A DNA stretch of 49,061 nucleotides from Candidatus Thorarchaeota archaeon (GTDB lineage Archaea; Asgardarchaeota; Thorarchaeia; Thorarchaeales; Thorarchaeaceae). Made by a program: the position numbers and the translations under genes. The stretch spans positions 1 through 49,061 of the forward strand of contig JABCTV010000005.1 in NCBI GenBank assembly GCA_018238205.1. The letters run 5' to 3'. This document shows, one piece after another, positions 31,680 to 39,891 of this stretch. Position 1 is the stretch's first letter; each line of letters begins with the position of its first letter. The notes under the pieces are model-generated. The model searched no databases, was not told where the DNA came from, and saw only the letters and a list, made by a program, of their open reading frames with translations.

Positions 31680-32960
31680 ATGACCGACAGGGACAAACTC
31701 AAAATCGATCAGAATCGCTTGAACGAAATCAATGATTTCCTCCTCAAGGATGATAATCCTCTCATCACGAATCTTCTAGATTTGATTGAGAAGCATGGTG
31801 GAGTTGATGAGATTAATAAGAAGGCAAGAGAGGCTCGAAAACTCGATAATCTCCTAGCATCACTTGATGCAAAGAAATCTCCCTACCTCAAAGATCTTGA
31901 ATGGTTACAGGAACAACGTGATAATGATGCGTTCATCACAATTCCTGAATATCGACAGAAGATACTTGGTGATGAATCGAAATCTATGAAATTTGATGAT
32001 AGTTTTGCAATCACTCTTGAGATTAGTGCATGCCAGTACTTCCCGTGGCTCATAGAAGAGGCGAAGCAGGCAATTGAGAAGGGTGAACTCATGCCGGGTC
32101 GTTTCATTCGGGTACGCAATATGGTTGAGCAAACTGCAGATAATGATGTACTTGCCTTCGCTGCTGGAATGCAGATTACTGGTTCATCATATGTTGAAAC
32201 TCTTGATACAAAGGGAACATCTCCCGGTCCCGATGGCGCACCAGTTAATGTTCACCTTGGAGGTCCTGCTACAATAACTGGATACTTTGGTGGTGTTGGA
32301 ATGCCTAACGAGTTTCCATTAAAGTGGGCAGATGAATATCTCAATTACTATACAAAATATGGCATAATCCAAGTGCTCAACGTTAATCCCGGCAGCGTGC
32401 TAGTTGGCTATATGATGCACAAACTAGGAATTGATATGGAATTCAAAATTTCAGTGTATATGGGCAACGATAATCCCTATGCTTGTTTGTGGACTCTATT
32501 AACGGCCAAGTTGTTCAGTCGTGATGATGGAACTAGCCCACTCATTGGCTTTAACTTAGCAAACAGCGTAAACAATGAAACTATAGAGCTTTCTGCATAT
32601 ATTCGTAAGGACTTTGGCTTTGAAGATGTTGTACGAATTGAACATCATATTACTGAAACCTACAAGTCTATTGTTCGGCAACCCTATGATAGACTACCAG
32701 AGCTTCTTGAGTTAGCAGATCACGTGAAGAACATCAGTGCAAAACACGAAGGTGCAGTTCCTGAAATTGATGCCTCACGAGATTATCCAACTGACATACT
32801 AGATTACTTCCGAACGAAGGAAGACTTGATTGAAGCAGGTCATATGCCTAAAAAATTGATAAACTATCTTGACAAGCATCATGCTCTGAATAGGACTGCT
32901 GAAGAACTCACTAAGCGTGGTCTGACCTTCCTAGCTGCACCAAAGCTACATAAAACCTAG
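31680..32960 (+). CDS. conserved-looking soluble protein, family not recognised
   Basis: 426 residues, no membrane segment or signal. The first 90 residues are charged and helical; the centre alternates strands and helices, with NVHLGGPATITGYFGGVGMPNEFPLKWADEYLNYYTKYGIIQVLNVNPGSVLVGYMMH and later KISVYMGNDNPYACLW, and DFGFEDVVRIEHHITETYKSIV near residue 310. The pattern looks like an alpha/beta barrel enzyme and the paired His in IEHHI might be catalytic or metal-binding, but I cannot name a family. It has its own promoter with an operator-like dyad and ends in a hairpin shared with the convergent rubrerythrin gene. Confidence 0.7.
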   Translation: MTDRDKLKIDQNRLNEINDFLLKDDNPLITNLLDLIEKHGGVDEINKKAREARKLDNLLASLDAKKSPYLKDLEWLQEQRDNDAFITIPEYRQKILGDESKSMKFDDSFAITLEISACQYFPWLIEEAKQAIEKGELMPGRFIRVRNMVEQTADNDVLAFAAGMQITGSSYVETLDTKGTSPGPDGAPVNVHLGGPATITGYFGGVGMPNEFPLKWADEYLNYYTKYGIIQVLNVNPGSVLVGYMMHKLGIDMEFKISVYMGNDNPYACLWTLLTAKLFSRDDGTSPLIGFNLANSVNNETIELSAYIRKDFGFEDVVRIEHHITETYKSIVRQPYDRLPELLELADHVKNISAKHEGAVPEIDASRDYPTDILDYFRTKEDLIEAGHMPKKLINYLDKHHALNRTAEELTKRGLTFLAAPKLHKT

Positions 32961-32969
32961 TCTGAATAG

Positions 32970-33013
32970 ACTATGAAAAAAGAATGAAGAGGGAGCCTCT
33001 ATGGCTCTCCCTA
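32970..33013 (-). terminator. hairpin between convergent genes
   Basis: GGGAGCC (32991-32997) pairs with GGCTCTCCC (33003-33011) with a 2-base bulge, loop TCTAT. On the minus strand it is followed by TTCATTCTTTTTTCATAG, so it should end the rubrerythrin transcript; the stop codon of that gene is in the stem. Confidence 0.5.
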
Positions 33014-33481
33014 CATATCTGGTTGGAAAATATCGTCGTACATGTTCTGAAGCCGAGTCTTGTGAGTTTCTTCTTCAGTAGCAAGTGTTTCAAAGACAGC
33101 TCTGTGTACACCGCTTCCTGTAAGCTCTGATAGAGCCTTGTAGAAACTATTTGCTGCAGATTCTTTCTTGATTGCGACAATGAGCACATCTTGTGGTGTT
33201 GAATCCAATTTCAATGGAATGTCTACAAGATACTGACTCAGGTCCATCTTCTCAATCTCTTCAACGGTGTCGCATGTGAAAGTATCACAAACACCCGCAT
33301 CAAGGGCTTCCTTTAGTTTCTCCTTGTGAGCTACTTCTTGGTGTGCTAACTCCTGGAGCAATTTTGCCGATGATTTGAATTTTGACTCCTCAGAGGCTTT
33401 CATGTAAAAGTTGTAAGCTTCTTCCTCTCTTTGTATAGCGAGGGAAACCAATTTCTCGAAAGTTTGTTGGACATTTGTCAA
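33011..33481 (-). CDS. rubrerythrin-like ferritin-fold protein
   Basis: 156 residues forming the two helix pairs of a ferritin-like di-iron protein. Ligand motifs: Glu in QREEEAYNFYMKA, the E-x-x-H of QEVAHKEKL, Glu in KKESAANSFYKAL, and EEETHKTRL as the second E-x-x-H. Proteins of this type reduce hydrogen peroxide or handle iron; there is no rubredoxin domain, so it is the erythrin-only form. With superoxide reductase at 28942..29322 it could complete a reductive oxygen-defence path. A Cys-containing loop (GVCDTFTCDT) sits between the helix pairs, which is not a general feature. Confidence 0.85.
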   Translation of the reverse strand: MTNVQQTFEKLVSLAIQREEEAYNFYMKASEESKFKSSAKLLQELAHQEVAHKEKLKEALDAGVCDTFTCDTVEEIEKMDLSQYLVDIPLKLDSTPQDVLIVAIKKESAANSFYKALSELTGSGVHRAVFETLATEEETHKTRLQNMYDDIFQPDM

Positions 33482-33598
33482 TGTTATTCCCCAAGGTTGG
33501 GATATTTCAGATTGTTTTAAGCTTGATGTTATAATATCAACTTCACGGGAGAATGTTTTTCATTGAGTCATTTACACGGTGCACGCTAGGCGAATCTG

Positions 33599-34048
33599 AT
33601 GGAAGAAGACAATGGACGTTCATTCAACTGCGCTGAGAGTGTTGTGATTTGCGTAAACAGAGAATCCCCACTCCCTGGATTCAATTCATCATGTATGAGA
33701 ATAACATCAGTTTTGGGTGGTGGCATTGCTGGATATGGTGAGGTTTGTGGTGCTATCAGTGGAGCAGTAGTTAGTCTGGGTCTTATGCTAGGTACAAATG
33801 GAGATGAACCTGTTGATGATTTTAAATTGAAACGTACCCAGGCACGAAGTGTAGTGAAAGAATTTTTGCAAGAATTTTCTGATTGCTGGGGATCCGCACA
33901 ATGTAGACATTTGATAGCAATGGATGAAGGTAAACGTACACCGGTTGGGACACTCAGACCAGAAGAAGGTCCTCCAAAAAATCTCTGTAACGAGTACGTA
34001 GATTGGTCCACCAGGAAGATGCATGAAATACGCAATTCCATTAAATGA
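33599..34048 (+). CDS. C_GCAxxG_C_C family redox protein
   Basis: 149 residues. It has the spaced Cys pattern of the family named after C_GCAxxG_C_C: FNCAESVV near the N-terminus, GEVCGAISGAVVSLGLMLG in the middle (the GCAxxG-like element here reads VCGAISG), and later Cys in SDCWGSAQCRHL and KNLCNEYV. Members are putative redox-active proteins in anaerobes, often next to transporters or oxidoreductases. No TAT or Sec signal is seen, so it is cytoplasmic. It is divergent from rubrerythrin, with 117 bases between, which fits a redox role; the reaction is unknown. Confidence 0.8.
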   Translation: MEEDNGRSFNCAESVVICVNRESPLPGFNSSCMRITSVLGGGIAGYGEVCGAISGAVVSLGLMLGTNGDEPVDDFKLKRTQARSVVKEFLQEFSDCWGSAQCRHLIAMDEGKRTPVGTLRPEEGPPKNLCNEYVDWSTRKMHEIRNSIK

Positions 34049-34138
34049 TTCTCTATAGTATCGGTCTAAATAGCTCCGAAATTAATCATCACAACACAGA
34101 AGTGCATCCAAATATAACTGATAACCGACCAATGTGAG

Positions 34139-34579
34139 ATGATGCCTATGCGAATATGGAGTGATGATTTTTCTGAAGGCCAACCTATTCCAGAGAAGTG
34201 TGCCTATAGAAATGAAAATCTGAGTCCACATCTAGCTTGGGAAGATGTTCCAGATGGTACAAAGAGCCTTGCACTTATCTGCAATGATCCTGATGCACCA
34301 GTAGGGGATTGGATACACTGGCTTGTTCACGGAATTCCTGCTGGGGTTAAGGAAATGACATCTGGTGGACGTCCTCCCGGTGTTCAAGTCAAGAATGATT
34401 TTGGGGTATCTGATTGGGGCGGTCCTGCACCTCCATTTGGTACTCACAGGTATTTCTTCACACTCTATGCTCTTTCAGTACCTGCACTGGAGAATGTAGA
34501 AAAGAACAGCTTTCAGGAGATGTGTGAGAAACACAAGATAGAATCAGCTCAAACAATTGGTACTTATACTAAAGAATAA
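34139..34579 (+). CDS. PEBP family protein (YbhB/YbcL, Raf kinase inhibitor-like)
   Basis: 146 residues of the phosphatidylethanolamine-binding protein fold. Both anion-pocket signatures are present: DPDAPVGDWIHWLVHGIPAG (about residues 50-69) and PPFGTHRYFFTLYAL (about 99-113), and the N-terminal CAYRNENLSPHLAWEDVPDGTKS. The prokaryotic members have no settled role; they bind small anions or lipid headgroups. It stands alone, 75 bases before sufC. Identity by motif is strong. Confidence 0.92.
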   Translation: MMPMRIWSDDFSEGQPIPEKCAYRNENLSPHLAWEDVPDGTKSLALICNDPDAPVGDWIHWLVHGIPAGVKEMTSGGRPPGVQVKNDFGVSDWGGPAPPFGTHRYFFTLYALSVPALENVEKNSFQEMCEKHKIESAQTIGTYTKE

Positions 34580-34654
34580 GTGCCAACTCAGACTGGTTAA
34601 CAATCAGATTCAATCTGGTTTCAGCTTGAATTAAATACAAAGGTACTGATTTCG

Positions 34655-35425
34655 ATGTGTGGAAATTTACTTGAAACACGAGATTTACGTGTTGAGGTCA
34701 ATGGGGTGCCAATTCTTGGTGGAGTCGATTTAGAATTCAAACCTGGATTAGTTTACGCAATCTTAGGACCAAACGCCTCTGGAAAATCTACACTGGCAAA
34801 AACAGTTATGGGGTTACCTGAGTACAAGATAACTGGTGGCGACATTCTCTACAATAATGAATCAATTCTACGTAAGACGATTACCGAACGTGCACAATTG
34901 GGTATTGCCTATGCGTTCCAAACACCACCAAGTATCTCTGGTGTAAAACTTGATGACTTCATCTGTCGAATTTGTCCTGACTATCAGTGTAAAGCAGAAT
35001 CTGACACGCTGATGGGTGAAACCTGTGCCAGCAAAAGTGAACTATACGATAATTTTGAACGATTGGGGATTAGGAATCTGGCTAAGCGTGACCTGAATGA
35101 TGGTTTCTCAGGTGGTGAATCCAAGAGAAGTGAGCTCTTCCAAGTTCTTTCAATGCGCCCAAAGATAATGTTTCTTGATGAACCAGATAGTGGTCTTGAT
35201 TATGATTCACTGAAGGTTGTAGGTCGTGAACTGAGGGCGCTTCGAGAGAAAGGAGATACTACCCTTGTAATAATCAGTCACCATCGATATGTCCTAGAAT
35301 TTCTTGAAGTTGATAAGGTGTATATTCTCCAGCAAGGCAGATTGGTATATACTGGAGATATGAACGACATCCCCGCACTAGAAGAAAAGGGATATGAGAA
35401 ATTCCTAGAAGAGGTGACTGGTTGA
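34655..35425 (+). CDS. sufC: SufC, Fe-S cluster assembly ATPase
   Basis: 256-residue ABC-type ATPase energising the SufBC(D) scaffold. Walker A GPNASGKST (38-46), Q-loop at Gln89, signature FSGGESKRSE (a SufC hallmark, with K-R-x-E), Walker B IMFLDEPDSGLD and the switch His in IISHHRY. Unusually, the segment after the Q-loop carries four cysteines (104, 107, 112, 124; pattern C-x2-C-x4-C-x11-C) where bacterial SufC has none that are conserved. It overlaps sufB by 4 bases (ATGA), so they are coupled. AAAGGT precedes the ATG at suitable distance. Confidence 0.96.
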   Translation: MCGNLLETRDLRVEVNGVPILGGVDLEFKPGLVYAILGPNASGKSTLAKTVMGLPEYKITGGDILYNNESILRKTITERAQLGIAYAFQTPPSISGVKLDDFICRICPDYQCKAESDTLMGETCASKSELYDNFERLGIRNLAKRDLNDGFSGGESKRSELFQVLSMRPKIMFLDEPDSGLDYDSLKVVGRELRALREKGDTTLVIISHHRYVLEFLEVDKVYILQQGRLVYTGDMNDIPALEEKGYEKFLEEVTG

Positions 35426-36654
35426 TGACTTCTGATGATATGAAGAAGCGCGCAGAATCTGCCAAGGAGAAGCATGCTCAATATGGTGATGATATTGATC
35501 TTGATAACTACGAGTATGCAGTATCAGAACCCAGTGAGATAGAATCGATAGATGATGTGTCTTCTGAAGACCAATCATTGGTGAGGGAAGTCGGTTTTGA
35601 TACATCTCAAGAGAACGTATCCGGTTCATTCATTCAGTTTGATACTGAAAGCATTCTTGCTGATGTCTTATTGACCCAGGAAGGCTTGGAAGTAATTCCA
35701 ATGAGTCAGGCACTCAAACAATATGATTGGTTGAAAAACTATCTCTGGAAAGCTGTTCCAGTAGATGTTGACAAATACACTGCGAGAAGTGAGCTGGAGG
35801 TATACAATGGGTACTTCATCCGTGCAAAAGCTGGAGCCAAGATTGGTATGCCCGTCCAGAGTTGTCTGATTATGAAGAAAAATCAGGCAGTACAAAATGT
35901 TCACAATATCATTATTGCTGAAGAAGGGTCTGAGTTACACATCATAAATGGGTGCGCCACACCCTCCACTGTTGAACAATCATTGCACTTAGGAGTCACT
36001 GAGTTCTATGTGAAGAAGAATGCTCAACTATCTTTCACAATGGTCCATAGATGGAGTGAGAAAACAGATGTACGTCCCAGATCTGCAGCTATTGTCGAAG
36101 AGAATGGCACATACATCTCCAGTTACGCACTTCTTAGTCCACTCAAGTCTATTCAGACCTTTCCCAAAGTTCGTCTTGTTGGGTCTGGTGCCAAATCTGA
36201 CCTCTACTCAATTGTTTATGGAACTAAGAAATCTAAATACGATATCGGAGGTCTCCTCAGTCTTGAGGCACCAAGAACCAGTGGAAAAGTAATCTCAAGG
36301 TCCATTGCTACGGATTCATCGGAGATTATTGCTAGGGGTGACCTTGTTGGTCTATCCAGCCAAACAAAGGCACGTTTGGAATGTGATGGTCTCCTGATCA
36401 GCGATTCTGCAGTTATTAGAGCTGTTCCAATGCTTGTTGCTCGTGCTGAGGGTGCCGAGCTTAGTCATGAAGCTACAGTTGGTAAGGTTGGAGCTGAGCA
36501 ACTGAACTATCTGATGAGCAGAGGACTTAATGAAGAAGAGGCTACTTCCCTTATCATTCGTGGATTTGTTAAACTAAAGGTACCGGGTCTTCCACCCGCT
36601 CTTCAGAGTTCAATTGATGATGCAATCAAGATGAGTCTTGAAGGTGGTATGTAA
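35422..36654 (+). CDS. sufB: SufB/SufD, Fe-S cluster scaffold
   Basis: 410-residue scaffold subunit. The region from SCLIMKKNQAVQNVHNIIIAEEGSELHIINGC through ISRSIATDSSEIIARGDLVGLSSQTKARLECDGLLISDSAVIRAVPML and LSHEATVGKVGAEQLNYLMSRGLNEEEATSLIIRGF is the right-handed beta-helix and C-terminal helical domain shared by SufB and SufD. An acidic 70-residue N-terminal arm precedes it. Only one such subunit is present with SufC, the minimal SufBC system known from archaea, in which it would act as a homodimer. The operon has no SufS or SufE, so sulfur donation comes from elsewhere. Confidence 0.95.
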   Translation: MMTSDDMKKRAESAKEKHAQYGDDIDLDNYEYAVSEPSEIESIDDVSSEDQSLVREVGFDTSQENVSGSFIQFDTESILADVLLTQEGLEVIPMSQALKQYDWLKNYLWKAVPVDVDKYTARSELEVYNGYFIRAKAGAKIGMPVQSCLIMKKNQAVQNVHNIIIAEEGSELHIINGCATPSTVEQSLHLGVTEFYVKKNAQLSFTMVHRWSEKTDVRPRSAAIVEENGTYISSYALLSPLKSIQTFPKVRLVGSGAKSDLYSIVYGTKKSKYDIGGLLSLEAPRTSGKVISRSIATDSSEIIARGDLVGLSSQTKARLECDGLLISDSAVIRAVPMLVARAEGAELSHEATVGKVGAEQLNYLMSRGLNEEEATSLIIRGFVKLKVPGLPPALQSSIDDAIKMSLEGGM

Positions 36655-36665
36655 CAAAAACTGAG

Positions 36666-37958
36666 CTATGATTTAGGAACAATTTCCTTCATACCCGAAG
36701 GCATGTATTTGTGCAGGGCTTGTGGGATTTTTACACTACCATCATCCTGCTGATAGACTTCCAATATGGCAACCATAGTTCTCGGATTTGCCACTATTGT
36801 GCTATTCAAAGTATGAAGGTAGTCTTTCTCAGTACCGCCTTTTTTGAGCCTGTATTTGATATTCAAACGAGTTGCTTGGTACGCTGTACAATTACTACAA
36901 GAACCACCCTCTCGATATTTTTGCTGGCCTGGCATCCATAGTTCAAGGTCATATTTCTTGGCTGCAACAATACCAATATCCCCAGTACAAACATTCACAA
37001 CTCGGTAGGGTAGTTTCAGAGCTTGAATATACTCTTCCTCGTTCTTGATTAATTCTTCATGAATCTTCCAGGACTCCTCTGGGAGGCTGAATACAAATTG
37101 TTCAACCTTATTGAATTGATGAACCCTGAAGATTCCTTTCGTGTCCTTTCCATGAGACCCAGCCTCTTTCCTGAAGCAAGTACTAACTCCTGCAAATTTG
37201 ATTGGGAGGTCAGTTGGTTCGAATATGTTATCCATATGCATTGCAACCATCGGATGTTCAGATGTCGCAATAAGATAGAGATCTTCCCCTTCAATCTTGT
37301 ACATCACATCTTCAAAATCTGCAAGATCGGTCACACCCTCGTAGGGTGCACGTCGCATCATGAATGGTGGATAGAGTGGAGTATATCCCTTTTTAATCAA
37401 CATTTCAAGAGCCATTTGCTGCATGGCAATATCTAGCATTACTAACTCGTTCTTGAGATAGTAGAATCTTGACCCTGCTATTTTTGCTGCGTTTGAAATA
37501 TCCCCAATATCTAGTGAATCTAATAGATCTACATGACTTTGTACATCGAATTTAAACTCAGGTTTTCCACCCCATTCCCTGACTACTTCATTATCCTCAT
37601 CATCTGCACCATATGGTACACTCTCATGAAGGATATTGGGTATGCTCATCTGGATCCTTTTTAGTTCACTCTCAAGATTTCCTGTTTCAGTTTCTACTGC
37701 AGCGATTTTCTTGTTGACTTTCTCAGCACGTTTCATTACTTCTGAGGCATCCGATCCTTCTTTCTTTAATTTTCCAACTTCTTTGGAGAGGCTGTTACGT
37801 TGTGTTCTGAGGTCCTGAATATCTCTCTTAAGCGTTCGAACCTTTTTGTCGAGCTCCAATAGACGATCAAATTCCTCGAGCTTTGCATTGTTTCTCCGAC
37901 GTTCTAGGTTTTTTCGAATTAAATCTACATTATCTCGGATGAATCGGATATGCAACAT
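36666..37958 (-). CDS. serS: seryl-tRNA synthetase
   Basis: Class II aminoacyl-tRNA synthetase charging tRNA-Ser, 430 residues. N-terminal antiparallel coiled coil (LDKKVRTLKRDIQDLRTQRNSL...) that contacts the long variable arm, then motif 2 FRKEAGSHGKDTKGIFRVHQFNKVEQF and motif 3 TVANPRTMVAILEVYQ with Arg (here NSTIVANPRTMVAILE). This is the common type, not the methanogen-specific form with a zinc insertion. It is convergent with sufB, 11 bases apart. Standalone housekeeping gene. Confidence 0.98.
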   Translation of the reverse strand: MLHIRFIRDNVDLIRKNLERRRNNAKLEEFDRLLELDKKVRTLKRDIQDLRTQRNSLSKEVGKLKKEGSDASEVMKRAEKVNKKIAAVETETGNLESELKRIQMSIPNILHESVPYGADDEDNEVVREWGGKPEFKFDVQSHVDLLDSLDIGDISNAAKIAGSRFYYLKNELVMLDIAMQQMALEMLIKKGYTPLYPPFMMRRAPYEGVTDLADFEDVMYKIEGEDLYLIATSEHPMVAMHMDNIFEPTDLPIKFAGVSTCFRKEAGSHGKDTKGIFRVHQFNKVEQFVFSLPEESWKIHEELIKNEEEYIQALKLPYRVVNVCTGDIGIVAAKKYDLELWMPGQQKYREGGSCSNCTAYQATRLNIKYRLKKGGTEKDYLHTLNSTIVANPRTMVAILEVYQQDDGSVKIPQALHKYMPSGMKEIVPKS

Positions 37959-38043
37959 TGACCTTTCTCACCTGCGTCGATGGTCGTGATACCTCTCAAG
38001 TTGTGTCTATTGATAAGTTGTTTCCTCAATGACTAAGGAGTTA

Positions 38044-39144
38044 TCATTTTGCTCCTTCAATAGCTCTCTTGTAGACATCTTCAATGAGACCTATCTGATT
38101 ATGCCACGAATACTCCTTCTCAATCTTCTCTCGACAACGAGCACCCATCGACAATCTCTTTTTCTTATCTTCAGATAGTACCCTCATACCCTTGACAACT
38201 GCAGACACACTATCAGGTTTCACTAGGATTCCTTCATCCTCCCGAATTAATCGTACTGTTTCACCGATAGCTGTAGTAATCACAGGTAACCCGCAACCCA
38301 TTGCCTCCATGACACTTAGACCTAGCCCACCGATATTTTGCGGAATTACAAATGCATCCATTTTTTGAAGAATTTCTGGAATCTTATCATGATCAATTGC
38401 TCCTAACCAGCAAACTGAGCCATCATCTGTGCAATTATCCACTTGACTCTTTAACATTCCATCTCCTATCACTGTCAGCCGAGATTGTGGATTTTCACTA
38501 TGATACTCTTGGAATGCATCAAGTAGAATGTGAACTCCTTTGTCATAGCTGAGTCGTCCTACATAGACAAAGTCAATTGTATCATCATCTAGGTTCTTAT
38601 TCTTTCCAGGTTTGAAGAGGCTAGTGTCAACACCATTTCGAACTACTGTGAGTTTATCCTCTGAAAATCCTCTCTCAATGAAGTATGTTTTTTGAGACGG
38701 ATCTACAAGAATTACTTCATCATACTTTCTGCTTGCAAAAAGGGATGCTTTCCATGCGATTCCAAAGAGAGTCGAGTATATTGACCCCCCTGCTGCATAT
38801 GCTAGATGATAAGTTACAACAAGTGGAGGGAGCGATTTTTTAAAAAATGGTAACATGAACTCAGTACTCCCCGAGTTCATTTGTATATGTAACACTTCAA
38901 GATTAAGCTCTTTCGAAACCTTCGCCACAGTTTTCGGTGATGAAATCGTATCGAGTGAGAAATGGGGATTCAGTTGAACTGCTCTGAATCTGTGAATTCT
39001 TTCTTCTGGAAGTCCCTCTACTTCTTGTGATTGTGTAAGTGCATGAACCTCTTGACCGTGACTAACTAATCCATTGAGAACGGCACCTGCTCTGATACAG
39101 AGTCCATCTGGAGCCCCGAACTTGCTCACCATGCCAATCTTCAT
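38044..39144 (-). CDS. GT4-family glycosyltransferase
   Basis: 366 residues of the GT-B fold. N-terminal KIGMVSKFGAPDGLCIRAGAVLNGLVSHGQEV is the GT4 start with the glycine-rich loop; the C-terminal domain has FVYVGRLSYDKGVHILLDAF, and the donor-binding E-x7-E-like GGLGLSVMEAMGCGLPVITT. It transfers a sugar from a nucleotide donor to a lipid, glycan or protein; likely envelope or N-glycan synthesis, at the inner face of the membrane. ATG 39144 (Met13 of the longest ORF) fits the family start; the upstream 12 residues look spurious. Specificity is unknown. Confidence 0.88.
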   Translation of the reverse strand: MKIGMVSKFGAPDGLCIRAGAVLNGLVSHGQEVHALTQSQEVEGLPEERIHRFRAVQLNPHFSLDTISSPKTVAKVSKELNLEVLHIQMNSGSTEFMLPFFKKSLPPLVVTYHLAYAAGGSIYSTLFGIAWKASLFASRKYDEVILVDPSQKTYFIERGFSEDKLTVVRNGVDTSLFKPGKNKNLDDDTIDFVYVGRLSYDKGVHILLDAFQEYHSENPQSRLTVIGDGMLKSQVDNCTDDGSVCWLGAIDHDKIPEILQKMDAFVIPQNIGGLGLSVMEAMGCGLPVITTAIGETVRLIREDEGILVKPDSVSAVVKGMRVLSEDKKKRLSMGARCREKIEKEYSWHNQIGLIEDVYKRAIEGAK

Positions 39145-39207
39145 TATCATCACGCTAGCTTGGGTCTGGGTCAAAATCACCTGCCTTTTAACGTCTTCCG
39201 CCTAAAA

Positions 39208-39864
39208 TCAATTTCCAAGCTCAGAAGATGGACACAGATTGTTTATTGAACAGGTAGAACACATTGGATTCCGAGATTTGCAGGTCTGGCGACCATGAGC
39301 ACTAATGAAGCGTACATAACTGATCCATTTGTCCTTTGGGAAAAGTTGCATTATATCTTTCTCAATCTTTTCTGGCTTCTTATCATGCTGACTGAAACCT
39401 AGTCTAAAGCTGACCCTCATGATATGAGTATCCATTACAATTCCTTCAGCGATACCAAATACAACCTGGAGAATAACATTCGCAGTTTTTCTACTTGCTC
39501 CAGGGAATGTAATGATTTCTTCTAATGTATTAGGAACCTCTCCTCCAAAATTTTCTATTATCAATCTGGATGTTTTTGTGATATATTCTGCCTTGCGATT
39601 GTAAGCTCCTAATGGTCGAATAATCGTTGCTACTTCATCAACATTTGCTTCAGCTAATTTCTTGGGACTTGGATATTTTCCAAAGAGCAAAGGAGTGACT
39701 TTGTTCACACCTGCGTCAGTTGCACGAGCTGATAGGATTGTAGATATAATCATCTCAAATGGATTGGTAAAATTCAGATATGTTGTTGGAGCATCAGGAT
39801 ACGTTTCGATTAGTTTTCTAAGAACTTCAATCGCCCTCTTCTCTTCCTCACTCATTATTGACAC
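39208..39864 (-). CDS. nth: endonuclease III (base-excision DNA glycosylase/AP lyase)
   Basis: 218 residues with all Nth landmarks: helix-hairpin-helix FPGASRKTANVIL with catalytic Lys126, catalytic Asp145 in VMDTHIMRVSFRL, and the [4Fe-4S] loop with Cys195, 202, 205 and 211 (C-x6-C-x2-C-x5-C). LSARATDAGVNKVT replaces the usual LSAQATD, i.e. Gln to Arg in a position that probes the strand opposite the damage, and PGVGRKTA reads PGASRKTA. It removes oxidised pyrimidines. These two changes could shift substrate preference. It lies between a glycosyltransferase and an MFS gene on the same strand. Confidence 0.95.
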   Translation of the reverse strand: MSIMSEEEKRAIEVLRKLIETYPDAPTTYLNFTNPFEMIISTILSARATDAGVNKVTPLLFGKYPSPKKLAEANVDEVATIIRPLGAYNRKAEYITKTSRLIIENFGGEVPNTLEEIITFPGASRKTANVILQVVFGIAEGIVMDTHIMRVSFRLGFSQHDKKPEKIEKDIMQLFPKDKWISYVRFISAHGRQTCKSRNPMCSTCSINNLCPSSELGN

Positions 39865-39891
39865 CTACACTACTGTTTTACAAATCTAGTA

